Notes under the pieces: generated by a model
The model's database searches: none
What the model saw: only the letters and a program-made list of their open reading frames with translations
Told to the model about the DNA's origin: nothing
NCBI RefSeq assembly: GCF_026340675.1
Contig: NZ_JAPEOX010000002.1
Span: 1,922,001-1,986,000 of the forward strand
From: Streptomyces sp. NBC_01264
GTDB lineage: Bacteria; Actinomycetota; Actinomycetes; Streptomycetales; Streptomycetaceae
Length of the DNA stretch: 64,000 bases
Direction of reading: 5' to 3'
Program-made: the position numbers and the translations under genes
Part shown: positions 46,734 to 56,473 of the stretch, in pieces
How positions within the stretch are numbered: the stretch's first letter is position 1
Layout of the letters: each line of letters starts with the position of its first letter

Positions 46734-48476
46734 TCAAGGGCGGGGCACGTTGCGGAGGTTGGATCGCGCCATCTGGATCATCCGGCCCACCCCTCCGTCC
46801 AGCACGATCTTGCTGGCCGAAAGTGCGAATCCGGTCACCATCTCGGCGCTGATCTTCGGTGGAATGGACAGGGCGTTGGGGTCCGTGACCACGTCCACCA
46901 GAGCGGGTCCCTTGTGCTTGAAAGCGTCCTTCAAAGCGGCTGTGAGCTGCTTGGGCTTCTCCACCCGGACCCCGTACGCGCCCGCCGCGCGGGCGATCGC
47001 CGCGAAGTCGGGGTTCTTATTCGTCGTTCCGTACGAAGGAAGGCCGGAAACCAGCATCTCCAACTCGACCATGCCGAGGGATGAGTTGTTGAAGAGGACC
47101 ACTTTGACGGGGAGGTCGTACTGCACCAGGGTGAGGAAATCTCCCATCAGCATGGAGAAACCACCGTCGCCCGACATCGACACCACTTGACGTCCGCGAT
47201 CGGTGAACTGTGCGCCGATGGCCTGCGGAAGGGCGTTGGCCATAGAGCCGTGGCTGAAGGATCCGATGATGCGGCGCTTTCCGTTCGGGGAAAGATAGCG
47301 CGCCGCCCATACGTTGCACATGCCGGTGTCCACGGTGAACACGGCGTCCTCGTCAGCCAGTTCGTCGAGCACGGCGGCCACGTACTCGGGGTGGATGGGC
47401 GTGTGCTTCTCCACCTTGCGCGTGTACGCCTTCACCACTCCCTCCAGCGCGTCCGCGTGCTTCTTCAGCATCCGGTCGAGGAACCGGCGGTCCGTCTTGG
47501 CCTTCACCCGGGTGTTCAGCGCGCGCAGGGTCTCCCGTACGTCGCCCCAGACCGCGAGGTCCAGTTTGGAGCGGCGGCCGAGGTGTTCCGGCCGGATGTC
47601 CACCTGGACGATCTTGACGTCGTCGGGGAGGAAGGCGTTGTACGGGAAGTCCGTGCCGAGCAGGATCAGCAGATCGCACTCGTGGGTGGCCTCGTAGGCC
47701 GCGCCGTAGCCGAGCAGCCCGCTCATGCCGACGTCGTACGGATTGTCGTACTGGATCCACTCCTTGCCGCGCAGGGCGTGGCCGATGGGCGCCTTGACCC
47801 GGCCGGCGAACTCCATGACCTCGGCGTGCGCGCCGGCGGTGCCGCTGCCGCAGAACAGGGTGACCCGGTCGGCCTCGTCGATGAGCCGGACCAGCTTGTC
47901 GATCTCCCCGTCGCCGGGCCGTACGGTCGGCCGCGCGGTCACGAGCGCCTGCTCGACGCTCTTCTCCGGGGCGGGCTGGGAGGCGATGTCGCCGGGCAGC
48001 GACACCACGCCGACGCCGCCGCGCCCGATGGCGTGCTGGATGGCGCTCTGCAGGACCCGGGGCATCTGCCGGGGGTTGGAGATCAGCTCGCTGTAGTGGC
48101 TGCACTCGGTGAACAGCCGGTCGGGGTGGGTCTCCTGGAAGTAGCCGAGGCCGATCTCGGAGGAGGGGATGTGGGAGGCCAGCGCGAGGACCGGAGCCAT
48201 GGAGCGGTGGGCGTCGTAGAGCCCGTTGATCAGGTGGAGGTTGCCGGGCCCGCAGGAGCCCGCGCAGGCGGCGAGGGACCCGGTGATCTGGGCCTCGGCG
48301 CCGGCCGCGAAGGCGGCGGTCTCCTCGTGGCGTACCTGGATCCACTCGATGTCGCCTGTGCGGCGGATCGCGTCGACGACGGGGTTCAGGCTGTCCCCGA
48401 CGACCCCGTACATCCGGCGCACGCCGGCGCGCACGAGAATGTCGATGAACTGCTCCGCCACGTTCTGCTTGGCCAT
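46734..48476 (-). CDS. poxB: Thiamine pyrophosphate-dependent pyruvate oxidase/dehydrogenase (PoxB-like)
   Basis: A 580-residue TPP enzyme of the pyruvate oxidase type. The active-site Glu is in VRHEETAAFAAGAEAQ (about residue 51). The central FAD/ADP-type domain is LFCGSGTAGAHAEVMEFAG, and the TPP-Mg motif is GDGGFSMLMGDFLTLVQYDLPVKVVLFNN (GDG through NN) near 430-460. It may turn pyruvate into acetate and CO2 with electron transfer to quinone. ATG 48476 is preferred: AAGGG lies about 10 nt upstream, and 48533 would add 19 basic residues. Confidence 0.9.
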   Translation of the reverse strand: MAKQNVAEQFIDILVRAGVRRMYGVVGDSLNPVVDAIRRTGDIEWIQVRHEETAAFAAGAEAQITGSLAACAGSCGPGNLHLINGLYDAHRSMAPVLALASHIPSSEIGLGYFQETHPDRLFTECSHYSELISNPRQMPRVLQSAIQHAIGRGGVGVVSLPGDIASQPAPEKSVEQALVTARPTVRPGDGEIDKLVRLIDEADRVTLFCGSGTAGAHAEVMEFAGRVKAPIGHALRGKEWIQYDNPYDVGMSGLLGYGAAYEATHECDLLILLGTDFPYNAFLPDDVKIVQVDIRPEHLGRRSKLDLAVWGDVRETLRALNTRVKAKTDRRFLDRMLKKHADALEGVVKAYTRKVEKHTPIHPEYVAAVLDELADEDAVFTVDTGMCNVWAARYLSPNGKRRIIGSFSHGSMANALPQAIGAQFTDRGRQVVSMSGDGGFSMLMGDFLTLVQYDLPVKVVLFNNSSLGMVELEMLVSGLPSYGTTNKNPDFAAIARAAGAYGVRVEKPKQLTAALKDAFKHKGPALVDVVTDPNALSIPPKISAEMVTGFALSASKIVLDGGVGRMIQMARSNLRNVPRP

Positions 48477-48548
48477 GGTGGGGGCGCCCTTCCCTTTTCC
48501 GGTTCCGTTCTGCCGCGTGCGCCTCCCATCCACGCACGATCCGCCGGG

Positions 48549-51353
48549 TTACGCCTCCCAGACCGCGGCGGCCGTCCGGTCGTCGGCGTAGCCCTTGAGG
48601 CGGAGCTGGGTGTCCGCGAGGAAGGCGGCGAGGCCCGGCGGGGGTGCGTCGGCCCAGCGGGCGGAGAGCTCGGCCGAGAGCGGCTGCTCCTCGCGCATCG
48701 GCTCGGCGAGGCCGCCGGAGCACAGGAGCAGGGTGTCGCCGGCCCGTGCCACGGAGGCCCGGAACCGGAACCGGAACCCGGCGGCCGCCCCCGCCGCCGG
48801 TGGGGGGTCTTCCAGGTCCCGCCACTGTCCGTCCCGGAGCCGGAACAGACCGCCCGCGCCGGCGCCGAAGCAGATCCGGGTGCGGCAGCCGGGGTCGACC
48901 GGCAGCAGCAGTCCGCGCAGCCCGGCCGTGTAGCCGTCCTCCGGGAGCCCCAGCTCGGCGGCGCGGGCGCGCAGCTGCCCGTAGCCGCGGTCGGTGAGCC
49001 GCTGGAGCCCCGAGCGCAGGGCTTCGCGGCGGCCGTCCCGGATGTCCTGCGACAGCCGCTCCTGGCTCCGCCCGACGGCTCCGGCGACGGAGCGGCACAC
49101 CTCGGCGGCGGCCTCCGCGGCCCCGGGCGCGGCCCGGTCCCCGCCGGCGAGCACGACCAGCACCAGCGCGTCGGGGCCGGTGCCGAAGCGGGCGGTGAGC
49201 AGGAAGTCCCGCCGCGCCTCGCCCCGGAACCGGGCGGAATCCCCGCGCACGGAGGCGGCGCGCAACGTGTACCCGCCGTACTGGGCCCCCTCCAGCACGG
49301 TGTCGGGCGTCAGCGAGCCGAGCCCGGCCGGATCGGCGGCGGGCAGTGCGACGGGCTCGGCGGCGTAGGTGGGCGGCCGAGCCCCCAAGTACGCCACAAC
49401 GGGCCGCGCCCCCCCGAACCCTTTTTGCCCGGCTCCGGAGCCACCGTCCTGACCCGACCCGGAGAGTCCCTCTTGGCCGGTTCCGGGGCCGCCCGGCCCC
49501 GAACGGCCCTCTTGACCTGGACCCGATCCACCGTCCCGGCCCGGTCCCGAGCCGGCCCCTTGTCCGGGTCCGGACCAGGTCCCTTGACCTGCCCCACGAT
49601 CCTGCCCGCCAGGCAATGCCCCCGCCCCGAGGCCGACACCACCCCCGGACACGGGAGCGGAACCCCACCCCGCCCCGGACCCAGGATGCGATCCAAGGGC
49701 GAAGCCGGTTTCGGGCCCTACCCCGGACCTGGGATCCGCCCCGGAGCCAGAATCGGTGCCGGTGCCGGTGCCGGGGCCGGAGCCGGAGCCGGTGCCGGGG
49801 CCGGGGCCCGCACCCCTGCCGGTGCCGGTACCAAGGCCGGGGCCCGTCCCGAGGCCGGTGTCGGAGCCGAGGCCGATACCCAGGCCGGTGTCGGAGTCGG
49901 TGCCGAGGCCGGTGCGGGAACCGGTATCGGGGCCAGGGCCCGTACCGGCCCCGGTGCCTGTGCCGGGGCCGGAGCTGACGCCGGAGCCGAGACCAGCACC
50001 CAGGCCGGGGCCTGTGCCCCTGGCCGTGCCGGTGGCTGCACCGGATCCTTGGCCGGTGTCGGAGCCGGTATCGAGGCCAGGGCCCGTACCGGCCCCAGGG
50101 CCGGTGCCAGCCCTGGGGCCGGTGCCAGCCCTGGGGCCGAGGCCGGATCCCGTACCCGCGCTGGCGCCGAGGCCGGTGTCGGAGTCGAGCCCAGTGCCCA
50201 GGTCGGAGCCAGTGCCTGCGTCGGAGTCGAGGCCTGTGCCGAGGTCTCTGCCGGGGTCGATTCCAGAATCGAGAGCAGAGCCGGAGCCGAGGCCAGAATC
50301 GGGGCCGGGGCCGGCCCCTGAGCCCGGAGCGGAGCCCGGAGCGACTGTGGAAGCGGAGCCCCAGCTCGGGTACGACCCGGCGCCAGGCGCCGTCCACGGG
50401 CTCGGACCGGCATCCGCACCTGGTGCCACACCTGAGCCCTGAGCCGAACCCGGTGCCGCGCCCGAACCCGGTGCCGAAGCCGGTGCCGCCCCCGGACCGG
50501 ATGCCGAACCTGGCGCTGCCCCCGGACCGGATGCCGAACCCGGTGCCGCCCCCAGACCAGGTGCCGGACCCGGTGCCGCCCCCAGACCAGGTGCCGGACC
50601 CGGCCCCTGAGTCGCACCCGGTGCCTGCGCCGAGCCGGACTCGGCCGGGGCGCCCGAGTACCCGGCTCCGGTGTGTGTGCCGTCCAGGTCGTGCAGGGCG
50701 CCCGCCGGGTCCGGCTTCGGGGCCGCAGCCGCCGGGGGCGCGTCATCCCGTGGGCCCCAGCTCCAGTCGGACGGTTCCCCCGACTCATCGGCGGGCAGCG
50801 CGGGTGGGACGGCGACGCTCCCCAAGGCGTACCAGGTCTGGCCGCCCTCCCTCGGATCCCGCGGCGGCGGCAGCACCGAGCCGCCTCCGTACGCGTCCTC
50901 GGCCCGGGGATCCGGCCCCGGCGACCCTGCCTCCACCACCGGCCCGGGAGCACCGGCGAGAAGCTCCCGTTCGCCCTCGGACACCGGCCCGGGAGCACCC
51001 CCGAGAGGCTCCCGTTCGGCCTCCACCACCGGCCCGGGAGCACTCGCGAGAAGCTCCCGTTCCCCCTCGGGCACCAGCCCGGGAGCACCCCCGGGAGGCA
51101 TCGCTTCGCCCTCGGGCACCACCCCACCAGCACCCGCGGAAGGCTCCGCGACCGGCTCCGGATCCCGGTCGTCGTCTTCCGTCAGGGCGCCGGGCCCCCT
51201 CCGGGGCCCGGGTACCGGGGTCGGGGCCACCAGGACCGCTGCTGAGCGGAAGCGGTGTTCCAGGGTGTCCCGGGGGTCGGGTTCGGGGGCCCCGTCGGGG
51301 TCCTCGTAGAGCTTCTGCCACCAGTCATCCGCGCCCGCGTCCCGCTGACTCAT
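48549..51353 (-). CDS. PP2C-like protein with very long Gly/Pro/Ala/Ser repeat region, possibly inactive
   Basis: A 934-residue protein. The N-terminus (DDWWQKLYEDPDG) is followed by about 580 residues of low-complexity Pro/Gly/Ala/Ser/Thr/Asp repeats (GPGxG, GTGxGxD). The last 280 residues resemble a PP2C phosphatase: SVRGDSARFRGEARRD, VLVVLAGGDRAAPGAAEAAAEV, GDTLLLCSGGLAEPM and DDRTAAAVWEA. Active PP2C enzymes have metal-binding DG pairs (ADG, SDG); here these positions read AGG and SGG. It may therefore be a pseudophosphatase or a binding module. No kinase gene is adjacent. ATG 51353 follows a short M-R-A lead. Confidence 0.72.
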   Translation of the reverse strand: MSQRDAGADDWWQKLYEDPDGAPEPDPRDTLEHRFRSAAVLVAPTPVPGPRRGPGALTEDDDRDPEPVAEPSAGAGGVVPEGEAMPPGGAPGLVPEGERELLASAPGPVVEAEREPLGGAPGPVSEGERELLAGAPGPVVEAGSPGPDPRAEDAYGGGSVLPPPRDPREGGQTWYALGSVAVPPALPADESGEPSDWSWGPRDDAPPAAAAPKPDPAGALHDLDGTHTGAGYSGAPAESGSAQAPGATQGPGPAPGLGAAPGPAPGLGAAPGSASGPGAAPGSASGPGAAPASAPGSGAAPGSAQGSGVAPGADAGPSPWTAPGAGSYPSWGSASTVAPGSAPGSGAGPGPDSGLGSGSALDSGIDPGRDLGTGLDSDAGTGSDLGTGLDSDTGLGASAGTGSGLGPRAGTGPRAGTGPGAGTGPGLDTGSDTGQGSGAATGTARGTGPGLGAGLGSGVSSGPGTGTGAGTGPGPDTGSRTGLGTDSDTGLGIGLGSDTGLGTGPGLGTGTGRGAGPGPGTGSGSGPGTGTGTDSGSGADPRSGVGPETGFALGSHPGSGAGWGSAPVSGGGVGLGAGALPGGQDRGAGQGTWSGPGQGAGSGPGRDGGSGPGQEGRSGPGGPGTGQEGLSGSGQDGGSGAGQKGFGGARPVVAYLGARPPTYAAEPVALPAADPAGLGSLTPDTVLEGAQYGGYTLRAASVRGDSARFRGEARRDFLLTARFGTGPDALVLVVLAGGDRAAPGAAEAAAEVCRSVAGAVGRSQERLSQDIRDGRREALRSGLQRLTDRGYGQLRARAAELGLPEDGYTAGLRGLLLPVDPGCRTRICFGAGAGGLFRLRDGQWRDLEDPPPAAGAAAGFRFRFRASVARAGDTLLLCSGGLAEPMREEQPLSAELSARWADAPPPGLAAFLADTQLRLKGYADDRTAAAVWEA

Positions 51354-51416
51354 GGCCCTCATTGTCGGGCTCCGGCGCAGCCGAAATCCGGCGAACGAAG
51401 GAAAAGCGCAGGAAAA

Positions 51417-51452
51417 GGGGGGCCCATCGGACCGCCGTCCGATGGACCCCCC
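51417..51452 (-). terminator. Strong terminator after the subtilisin gene
   Basis: A 16-bp stem with one mismatch (GGGGGGCCCATCGGAC against GTCCGATGGACCCCCC) and a CGCC loop. It lies 19 nt past the S8 peptidase stop, in the minus-strand direction. Confidence 0.8.
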
Positions 51453-51470
51453 TGCTCTCCGTCGTACGAC

Positions 51471-54400
51471 TCAGCGAATGTCGTACGCCCGCGCGACCAT
51501 CTGGGTGACGGTGGCGCCGTTCTTGTCGGTCAGCTCGACCTTGAGCATGACCTGCTTGCCCGCGGCTCCGGCGTGGTCCACGGTCGCGGTCCACTGCCCG
51601 CCGCGCTCGCTCACCTTCGCCTCGGTCCAGCTGCCGCCCTCGTCGTAGGAGTAGGAGAGCTTCGCCGACGCCAGCGCGCCGGGCGCGTAGCCCGCGTGCC
51701 CGCTGACCGAGAGGCCGATCTTCTGGCCGTTGGCCGCGGCCAGCGTCTTCATGCCGTCCAGCGGGGCGGAGATCCTCGGGAAGATGACCGGCAGCGGCTG
51801 CGAGTACTGCGTCGCGTCCAGCTTCGAGCGGAAGGTCCAGGTGGTCTGGATCCCCGAGGAGCGCTGCCAGGTACGGGCCGGCTGGCCGAACTTCTCCAGC
51901 TGCTGGGTCAGTTCGTACGTGGCCTCCCGGTCCGGCACCTCGAAGGCACCGAACGGGTAACCGGTGTCGCCCAGCGACTCGCCGTCGACCTTGAGCGAGA
52001 CGTTGCCGAGGTCGCCGAAGCCGCCCTGCTGCGCGTAGTGCCCGGTGTCGCCCCACATGGCGGAGGCGAAGCCGATCAGGTTGCCCTGCCGCTCGGCGGC
52101 CAGCACCTCCTTGCCCGCGGTGTCGCGCGGCGCCACCGGGCCGATGACCCCGTCGTACCAGTTCTCGGCGCGCTTGGAGCCCGCCTTGTACGTACGGTGC
52201 TGGTCGGTCATGAACTCGCCCCACGGGAAGCTGCTGGAGACCATGTGGTCCCAGGCGGTGTCCCCGGCGGTGTAGTACTCGGTGCGCTTGCCCGGTACCG
52301 CGACGGTGTCGAAGGAGCCGAAGTACACGGCGTTGCCGAGCGGGCGGTAAGCCCCGACGACGTCGACGTAGTCGGCGGCGACGCCCATCGACTGGTACGC
52401 GGACTCGACGGTGCCGAGCTCGCGGTCGCGCACCCGGTAGGTGCGGTCCCCGTGGACCTGGCCCTTCTCGATCTGCGCCAGGTTGTAGACGTACGGGCTC
52501 TTCGCGCTGCCCTTCCAGCTCAGCGTGACGGCGCCCTTGCCGAGCTTGGCCTGCAGGGCCTTGCCCTCGGCGGATTCGACGGTCAGCAGCGGGAGGGAGC
52601 CGCCCGCGTAGCCGGTGAAGGCCTGCCAGCGGCCGGGGGCCTCGCGGTAGAGGACGACGGCCTTGGCTCCGGCCGCCTTCGCGTTGCCGGCGATCTGGTA
52701 ACCCGAGCCCTCGTCCGCGGTCTTGACCAGCACGATCGCGTCCTTGGCGGCGACGGCCGCGAGCTCCTCGGGCGTGCCCGAGCCCGCGTCGGCCAGCCGG
52801 GCGCTGCCCGTGCCGTCGAGGTTGTCACTGCCGGTGGAGGCGGTGATCGGGTGCAGCACCGGGCCGCCGTTCGCCTTCAGCTCGGAGATGAGCGGCGCGG
52901 CCGCCCGCCAGTAGCTGCCGAACTCGAAGTCGCCCTCCTTGGCCGTTCCGTCGACCGAGGCGTAGTAGCCGCGGATGGTACGGCCGCCCGCCGCGGTGCC
53001 CGCGTGCTGCCAGGCGTCGCCCCAGGAGCGGGAGAAGGCGAGGGTGGTGGCGCGCGCCTCGCTGGGCTTGTCGGTCGCGATGTTCAGCTTGGCCGCCTTG
53101 CGGGCGTCCAGCACGATCACCGTGTCCTTCTTGATCTCCGTCTGCGGACGGCCGAGGTAGGTGAGCGAGTCGTACATCCGGTCGCCCTCGCCGGCGTCGG
53201 GAGTACCGACGAAGGCGGAGAGGAAGTACGAGCCCGGGCGGACCCGGTAGACCTGGTCCGCGGCGCCCTCGTTGAAGCGGCGCTCGCCGGTGGCGTCGTC
53301 GGTGCCGATCAGGTCCAGGGAGGACGCGCCGGCGGCCGGCTTGCCCGTGCGGTCGAGGAGCTTGACGCGCACGGTCACCGTCTCCGGCTCCACGTAGAGC
53401 GAGAAGGGGGTGGAGACGTGCACGCCCTTGGCCGTGGCCACCACGCGGCCGGTGACGTCCCCGTGTTGGGAGCGCTCCAGCTTCGCGGCGGGGTCCAGGG
53501 CGAGCGGCACCTTGACGGTGGCGCCGGCCGGGACGGTCACGGTTCGCCGGTCCAGCCGGGCGACCTGGCTGCGGACGGCGGAGCCGTCGTTGCCGGTGAC
53601 CTTCTCGACGGAGAGGTTCAGCGTGACGGGCTTGGTCCCCGTGTTGGTGTACGGGACCTCGACGCCGGTGCGGTCGCTGCGGTCCTGCGGCCAGTTGAAG
53701 GTGCCGCCCTGGAGCGCGGGGGCGCTGGTGACGGTGGTGTCGATGGCGGCCTTGACGTCGAGCCGGCCACCGCCGGTCTCCCGTACGTCACCCGGGACCG
53801 CGGTGTTGGCGGAGCCGACCAGCGCGGCCTTGATCTGCTGCGCCGTCCAGTCGGGGTGGCGCTGCTTGACGATGGCGGCGGCGCCCGCGACGTGCGGGGT
53901 GGCCATCGAGGTACCGGACATGGACTGGTACGCGTACACCCCGCGGCCGCCCATGTTGGCGGCGGAGATCTGGACACCGGGGGCGGCGATCTCGGGCTTG
54001 AGGGTGTGGTTCAGACCGGCCGGGCCGCGGCTGGAGAAGGAGGCCGTCTTGTCGTCGCGGTCGACGGCGCCGACGGTCAGCACGCTGGGCGCGCAACCGG
54101 GCGAGGAGACGGTGTTGTTGCCGGGGCCGGAGTTGCCCGCGGCGATGACGAAGAGGGTGCTGCTGCTCTGGGCCAGCGCCTCGGTGGCGGCGGCCATCGG
54201 GTCGTCGCAGGAGAGCTGGGAGGGGTCGCCCAGGCTCATGGAGACCACGTCGGACTTCTCGTCGACGGCCCACTGCATGCCCGCGATGATCCAGGAGTCC
54301 AGGCCGTAGCCGGAGTCGTTGAGGACCTTGCCGCTGATCAGCTGGGCACCGGGGGCGACGCCCTTCTTCGCGCCGGCGCTCGCGGCGCCGGATCCGCCCA

Positions 54401-55271
54401 CGGTGGAGATGGTGTGGGTGCCGTGGCCCTGGCGGTCCTCGGCGGTGTCCGAGTCGGTGAAGTTCTCGGCCTTGGTGACACGGCCCTTGAGGTCGGGGTG
54501 TTCGAGGTCGGTGCCGGTGTCGAGGACGGCGACCTTGGTGCCCGTGCCGTCGAATCCGGCGGCCCACGCGGCGGTGGCGCCGACCTGCTTGGTGGAGCGC
54601 TCCAGGTTCGCCTGGACCTTGCCGTCCAGCCACAGCTTCTTCAGCGGGGCGGTGGCGGCCGACCGGGCGTGCGGGTTGATGTTCGCGCCGGTGACGTCGG
54701 CCCAGAAGTCGGCGGCCTTCTCCTTGTCGGCGGCGAGTGCGACACCGCCGATGGAGCCGAGGACCAGCGACTGCTCGGCGCCGAGCGGAACGGGCGGGGC
54801 ACTGCGCGCGAGGCCCGCGGAGCGCTCGTACACGGCGATCAGCGGGAGCTTCTTGGCGTGCGCGTCGTCGTAGCCCTGCCGGATCAGGCCGGTGACGTTG
54901 AAGAGCTCCTCGTCGACCTTGCCCGCCGCGAGCGCCTTGACCGCGCTCTCGGGGTAGACGTAGAGGTCCTTGCCCGCCTGGCGGGTCTGCACGATCGGCT
55001 GCGAGCCGTCCTGGCGGGGCATCGCGGTGGCGGCCGTACGGCCCTGCGCGTCGGTGGACACCAGGACGCGGTCACCGGTGACCAGGGTCACCGTGACGGG
55101 GCCGGTGGGCTGCTTCGCGGCCTCCTGGCTCCCGGTGAGGGCCTTCTTCGCCGTGCCGGACCCTGCTCCGGACGCTCCGTCGCTCGGCTGTGCCGTGGAC
55201 GGGCCCACGGCCGTGACGGCCAGGACGGCCGCGATGGCCGCTCCCAGTGCCGTACGCGATATCGGGCGCAT
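51471..55271 (-). CDS. Secreted S8 family serine peptidase (subtilisin-like)
   Basis: A 1266-residue exported protease. The signal peptide is MRPISRTALGAAIAAVLAVTAVGPSTA. A prodomain of about 200 residues leads to the catalytic triad: KVAVLDTGTDLEHPDL (Asp, about residue 250), GHGTHTISTVGG (His, about 282) and SGTSMATPHVAGAAAI (Ser, about 455), with NSGPGNN as the oxyanion-hole Asn. Large beta-rich C-terminal domains follow, with a protease-associated-like segment (AKAVVLYREAPGRWQAFTGY). GGGGAGAG precedes ATG 55271. It is divergent from a TrmB/LuxR regulator, a common pairing in Streptomyces. Confidence 0.93.
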   Translation of the reverse strand: MRPISRTALGAAIAAVLAVTAVGPSTAQPSDGASGAGSGTAKKALTGSQEAAKQPTGPVTVTLVTGDRVLVSTDAQGRTAATAMPRQDGSQPIVQTRQAGKDLYVYPESAVKALAAGKVDEELFNVTGLIRQGYDDAHAKKLPLIAVYERSAGLARSAPPVPLGAEQSLVLGSIGGVALAADKEKAADFWADVTGANINPHARSAATAPLKKLWLDGKVQANLERSTKQVGATAAWAAGFDGTGTKVAVLDTGTDLEHPDLKGRVTKAENFTDSDTAEDRQGHGTHTISTVGGSGAASAGAKKGVAPGAQLISGKVLNDSGYGLDSWIIAGMQWAVDEKSDVVSMSLGDPSQLSCDDPMAAATEALAQSSSTLFVIAAGNSGPGNNTVSSPGCAPSVLTVGAVDRDDKTASFSSRGPAGLNHTLKPEIAAPGVQISAANMGGRGVYAYQSMSGTSMATPHVAGAAAIVKQRHPDWTAQQIKAALVGSANTAVPGDVRETGGGRLDVKAAIDTTVTSAPALQGGTFNWPQDRSDRTGVEVPYTNTGTKPVTLNLSVEKVTGNDGSAVRSQVARLDRRTVTVPAGATVKVPLALDPAAKLERSQHGDVTGRVVATAKGVHVSTPFSLYVEPETVTVRVKLLDRTGKPAAGASSLDLIGTDDATGERRFNEGAADQVYRVRPGSYFLSAFVGTPDAGEGDRMYDSLTYLGRPQTEIKKDTVIVLDARKAAKLNIATDKPSEARATTLAFSRSWGDAWQHAGTAAGGRTIRGYYASVDGTAKEGDFEFGSYWRAAAPLISELKANGGPVLHPITASTGSDNLDGTGSARLADAGSGTPEELAAVAAKDAIVLVKTADEGSGYQIAGNAKAAGAKAVVLYREAPGRWQAFTGYAGGSLPLLTVESAEGKALQAKLGKGAVTLSWKGSAKSPYVYNLAQIEKGQVHGDRTYRVRDRELGTVESAYQSMGVAADYVDVVGAYRPLGNAVYFGSFDTVAVPGKRTEYYTAGDTAWDHMVSSSFPWGEFMTDQHRTYKAGSKRAENWYDGVIGPVAPRDTAGKEVLAAERQGNLIGFASAMWGDTGHYAQQGGFGDLGNVSLKVDGESLGDTGYPFGAFEVPDREATYELTQQLEKFGQPARTWQRSSGIQTTWTFRSKLDATQYSQPLPVIFPRISAPLDGMKTLAAANGQKIGLSVSGHAGYAPGALASAKLSYSYDEGGSWTEAKVSERGGQWTATVDHAGAAGKQVMLKVELTDKNGATVTQMVARAYDIR

Positions 55272-55361
55272 CGCTCTCCCCAGATGAATTCCGGCCAACT
55301 ACTGCATTGCACGGCGAAAACGCCGCGTAAATGGCTTCTGGCCAGCGGATGTTGGTGCTGC

Positions 55362-55373
55362 GGTGGCGCCACC
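55362..55373. promoter_or_regulatory. 12-bp perfect palindrome in the S8 peptidase-regulator promoter region
   Basis: GGTGGCGCCACC is a perfect palindrome, 91 nt upstream of the subtilisin start and 90 nt upstream of the regulator's GTG start. It is a candidate operator for the divergently encoded LuxR-type protein. Confidence 0.4.
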
Positions 55374-55462
55374 TTGGCAGAGGGGCGCCGGGTGCGGCGA
55401 TGATGTCGGCGGCGGGTTTGCGCCGTGGCCGCTTCCCGCCAGGAACGGTTCCGAGAGGGTTG

Positions 55463-56449
55463 GTGGACGAGTTGCTGGGTGCGATAGGTCTCGACGAAGG
55501 ACAGGAGTCCGCTTACCGCGCGCTGGTCGCGCTGGGGGCGGCGGAGATACCGGACCTCGCGCACCGGCTGACCCTGCCGGTGCAGCAGACCGAACGGACC
55601 CTGCGCCACCTGGAGCGCCACGGACTCGCCGCCCAGTCCTCCGCCCGGCCCGGCCGGTGGGTGGCGGCCCCGCCGGGTGTGGCCCTGGGCGCCCTGCTCA
55701 CCCAGCAGCGGCACGAGCTGGAGCAGGCGGAGCTCGCCGCGGCCCTGCTGGCGGAGGAGTACCGGGCGGAGGCCGCCGAGCCGGCCGTGCACGACCTGGT
55801 GGAGGTGGTGACGGGCGCGAGCGCGGTCGCCCACCGCTTCCACCAGCTGCAGCTCGGCGCGGTGGAGGAGGTGCTCGCGCTGGTCAGCGGCCGGCCGCAG
55901 GTGGTGACGGGGACGGACAACGAGGCGGAGGACCGGGCCGCCGTACGGGGCGTCGCGTACCGGGTGGTCATCGAGCGGGAGGTGCTCACCCTGCCGACCG
56001 GGATCCGCGAGGCCTCCGCGGCGCTGGCGCGCGGCGAGCACATCCGGGTGTCGGCCGCGGTGCCGACCAAACTCGTCATCGCGGACCGGACCCTCGCAAT
56101 GGTCCCGCTGACGGCGCGCGGCGCGGAGCCGGCGGCGCTGGTCGTGCACGCGTCGGGGCTGCTGGAGTCCCTGATGGGCCTCTTCGAGGCGGTCTGGCGG
56201 GAGTCCCTCCCGCTGCGGCTGGGCTCCACCGGGGCGCCGGAGGAATCCGATGGCGGACCGGACGCCACGGATCTGGAGATCCTCACCCTCCTGCTGGCGG
56301 GGATGACGGACGCGAGCGTGGCGAAGCACCTGGAGCTGGGCCTGCGGACCGTGCAGCGGCGGGTCAAGGGCCTGATGGAGCTGTCGGGGGTCACGACCCG
56401 GCTCCAGCTCGGCTGGCACGCGTACGAGCGGGGCTGGGTGGCCCGATAG
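55463..56449 (+). CDS. TrmB/LuxR-type regulator divergent to the subtilisin gene
   Basis: A 328-residue regulator. The N-terminal winged helix (LGLDEGQ-like IGLDEGQESAYRALVALG, IPDLAHRLTLPVQQTERTLRHLERHGL) resembles TrmB. The C-terminal LuxR-type HTH is ATDLEILTLLLAGMTDASVAKHLELGLRTVQRRVKGLMELSGVTTR; the peptide is quoted by position as residues about 272-315. The start is GTG 55463, with GAGAGGG just upstream; upstream in-frame ATGs at 55331 and 55400 give poor leader peptides. It probably controls the adjacent extracellular protease. Confidence 0.83.
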   Translation: MDELLGAIGLDEGQESAYRALVALGAAEIPDLAHRLTLPVQQTERTLRHLERHGLAAQSSARPGRWVAAPPGVALGALLTQQRHELEQAELAAALLAEEYRAEAAEPAVHDLVEVVTGASAVAHRFHQLQLGAVEEVLALVSGRPQVVTGTDNEAEDRAAVRGVAYRVVIEREVLTLPTGIREASAALARGEHIRVSAAVPTKLVIADRTLAMVPLTARGAEPAALVVHASGLLESLMGLFEAVWRESLPLRLGSTGAPEESDGGPDATDLEILTLLLAGMTDASVAKHLELGLRTVQRRVKGLMELSGVTTRLQLGWHAYERGWVAR

Positions 56450-56473
56450 CCCCAGGTCAGGCACGCTGAGCAG

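Noticed and set aside
47187..50321. Long plus-strand frame across poxB and the PP2C-like gene
   Set aside because: It crosses two recognised minus-strand genes and encodes only low-complexity sequence.
49300..50640. Possible CRISPR-like or mobile repeat array
   Set aside because: The repeats are degenerate, very short (6-18 bp), in frame with the PP2C-like gene and have no spacers.
51255..55403. A 1382-codon plus-strand frame
   Set aside because: It is antisense to the S8 peptidase, which has a complete catalytic triad and signal peptide; the plus-strand protein is rich in Gly, Arg and Val with no domain.
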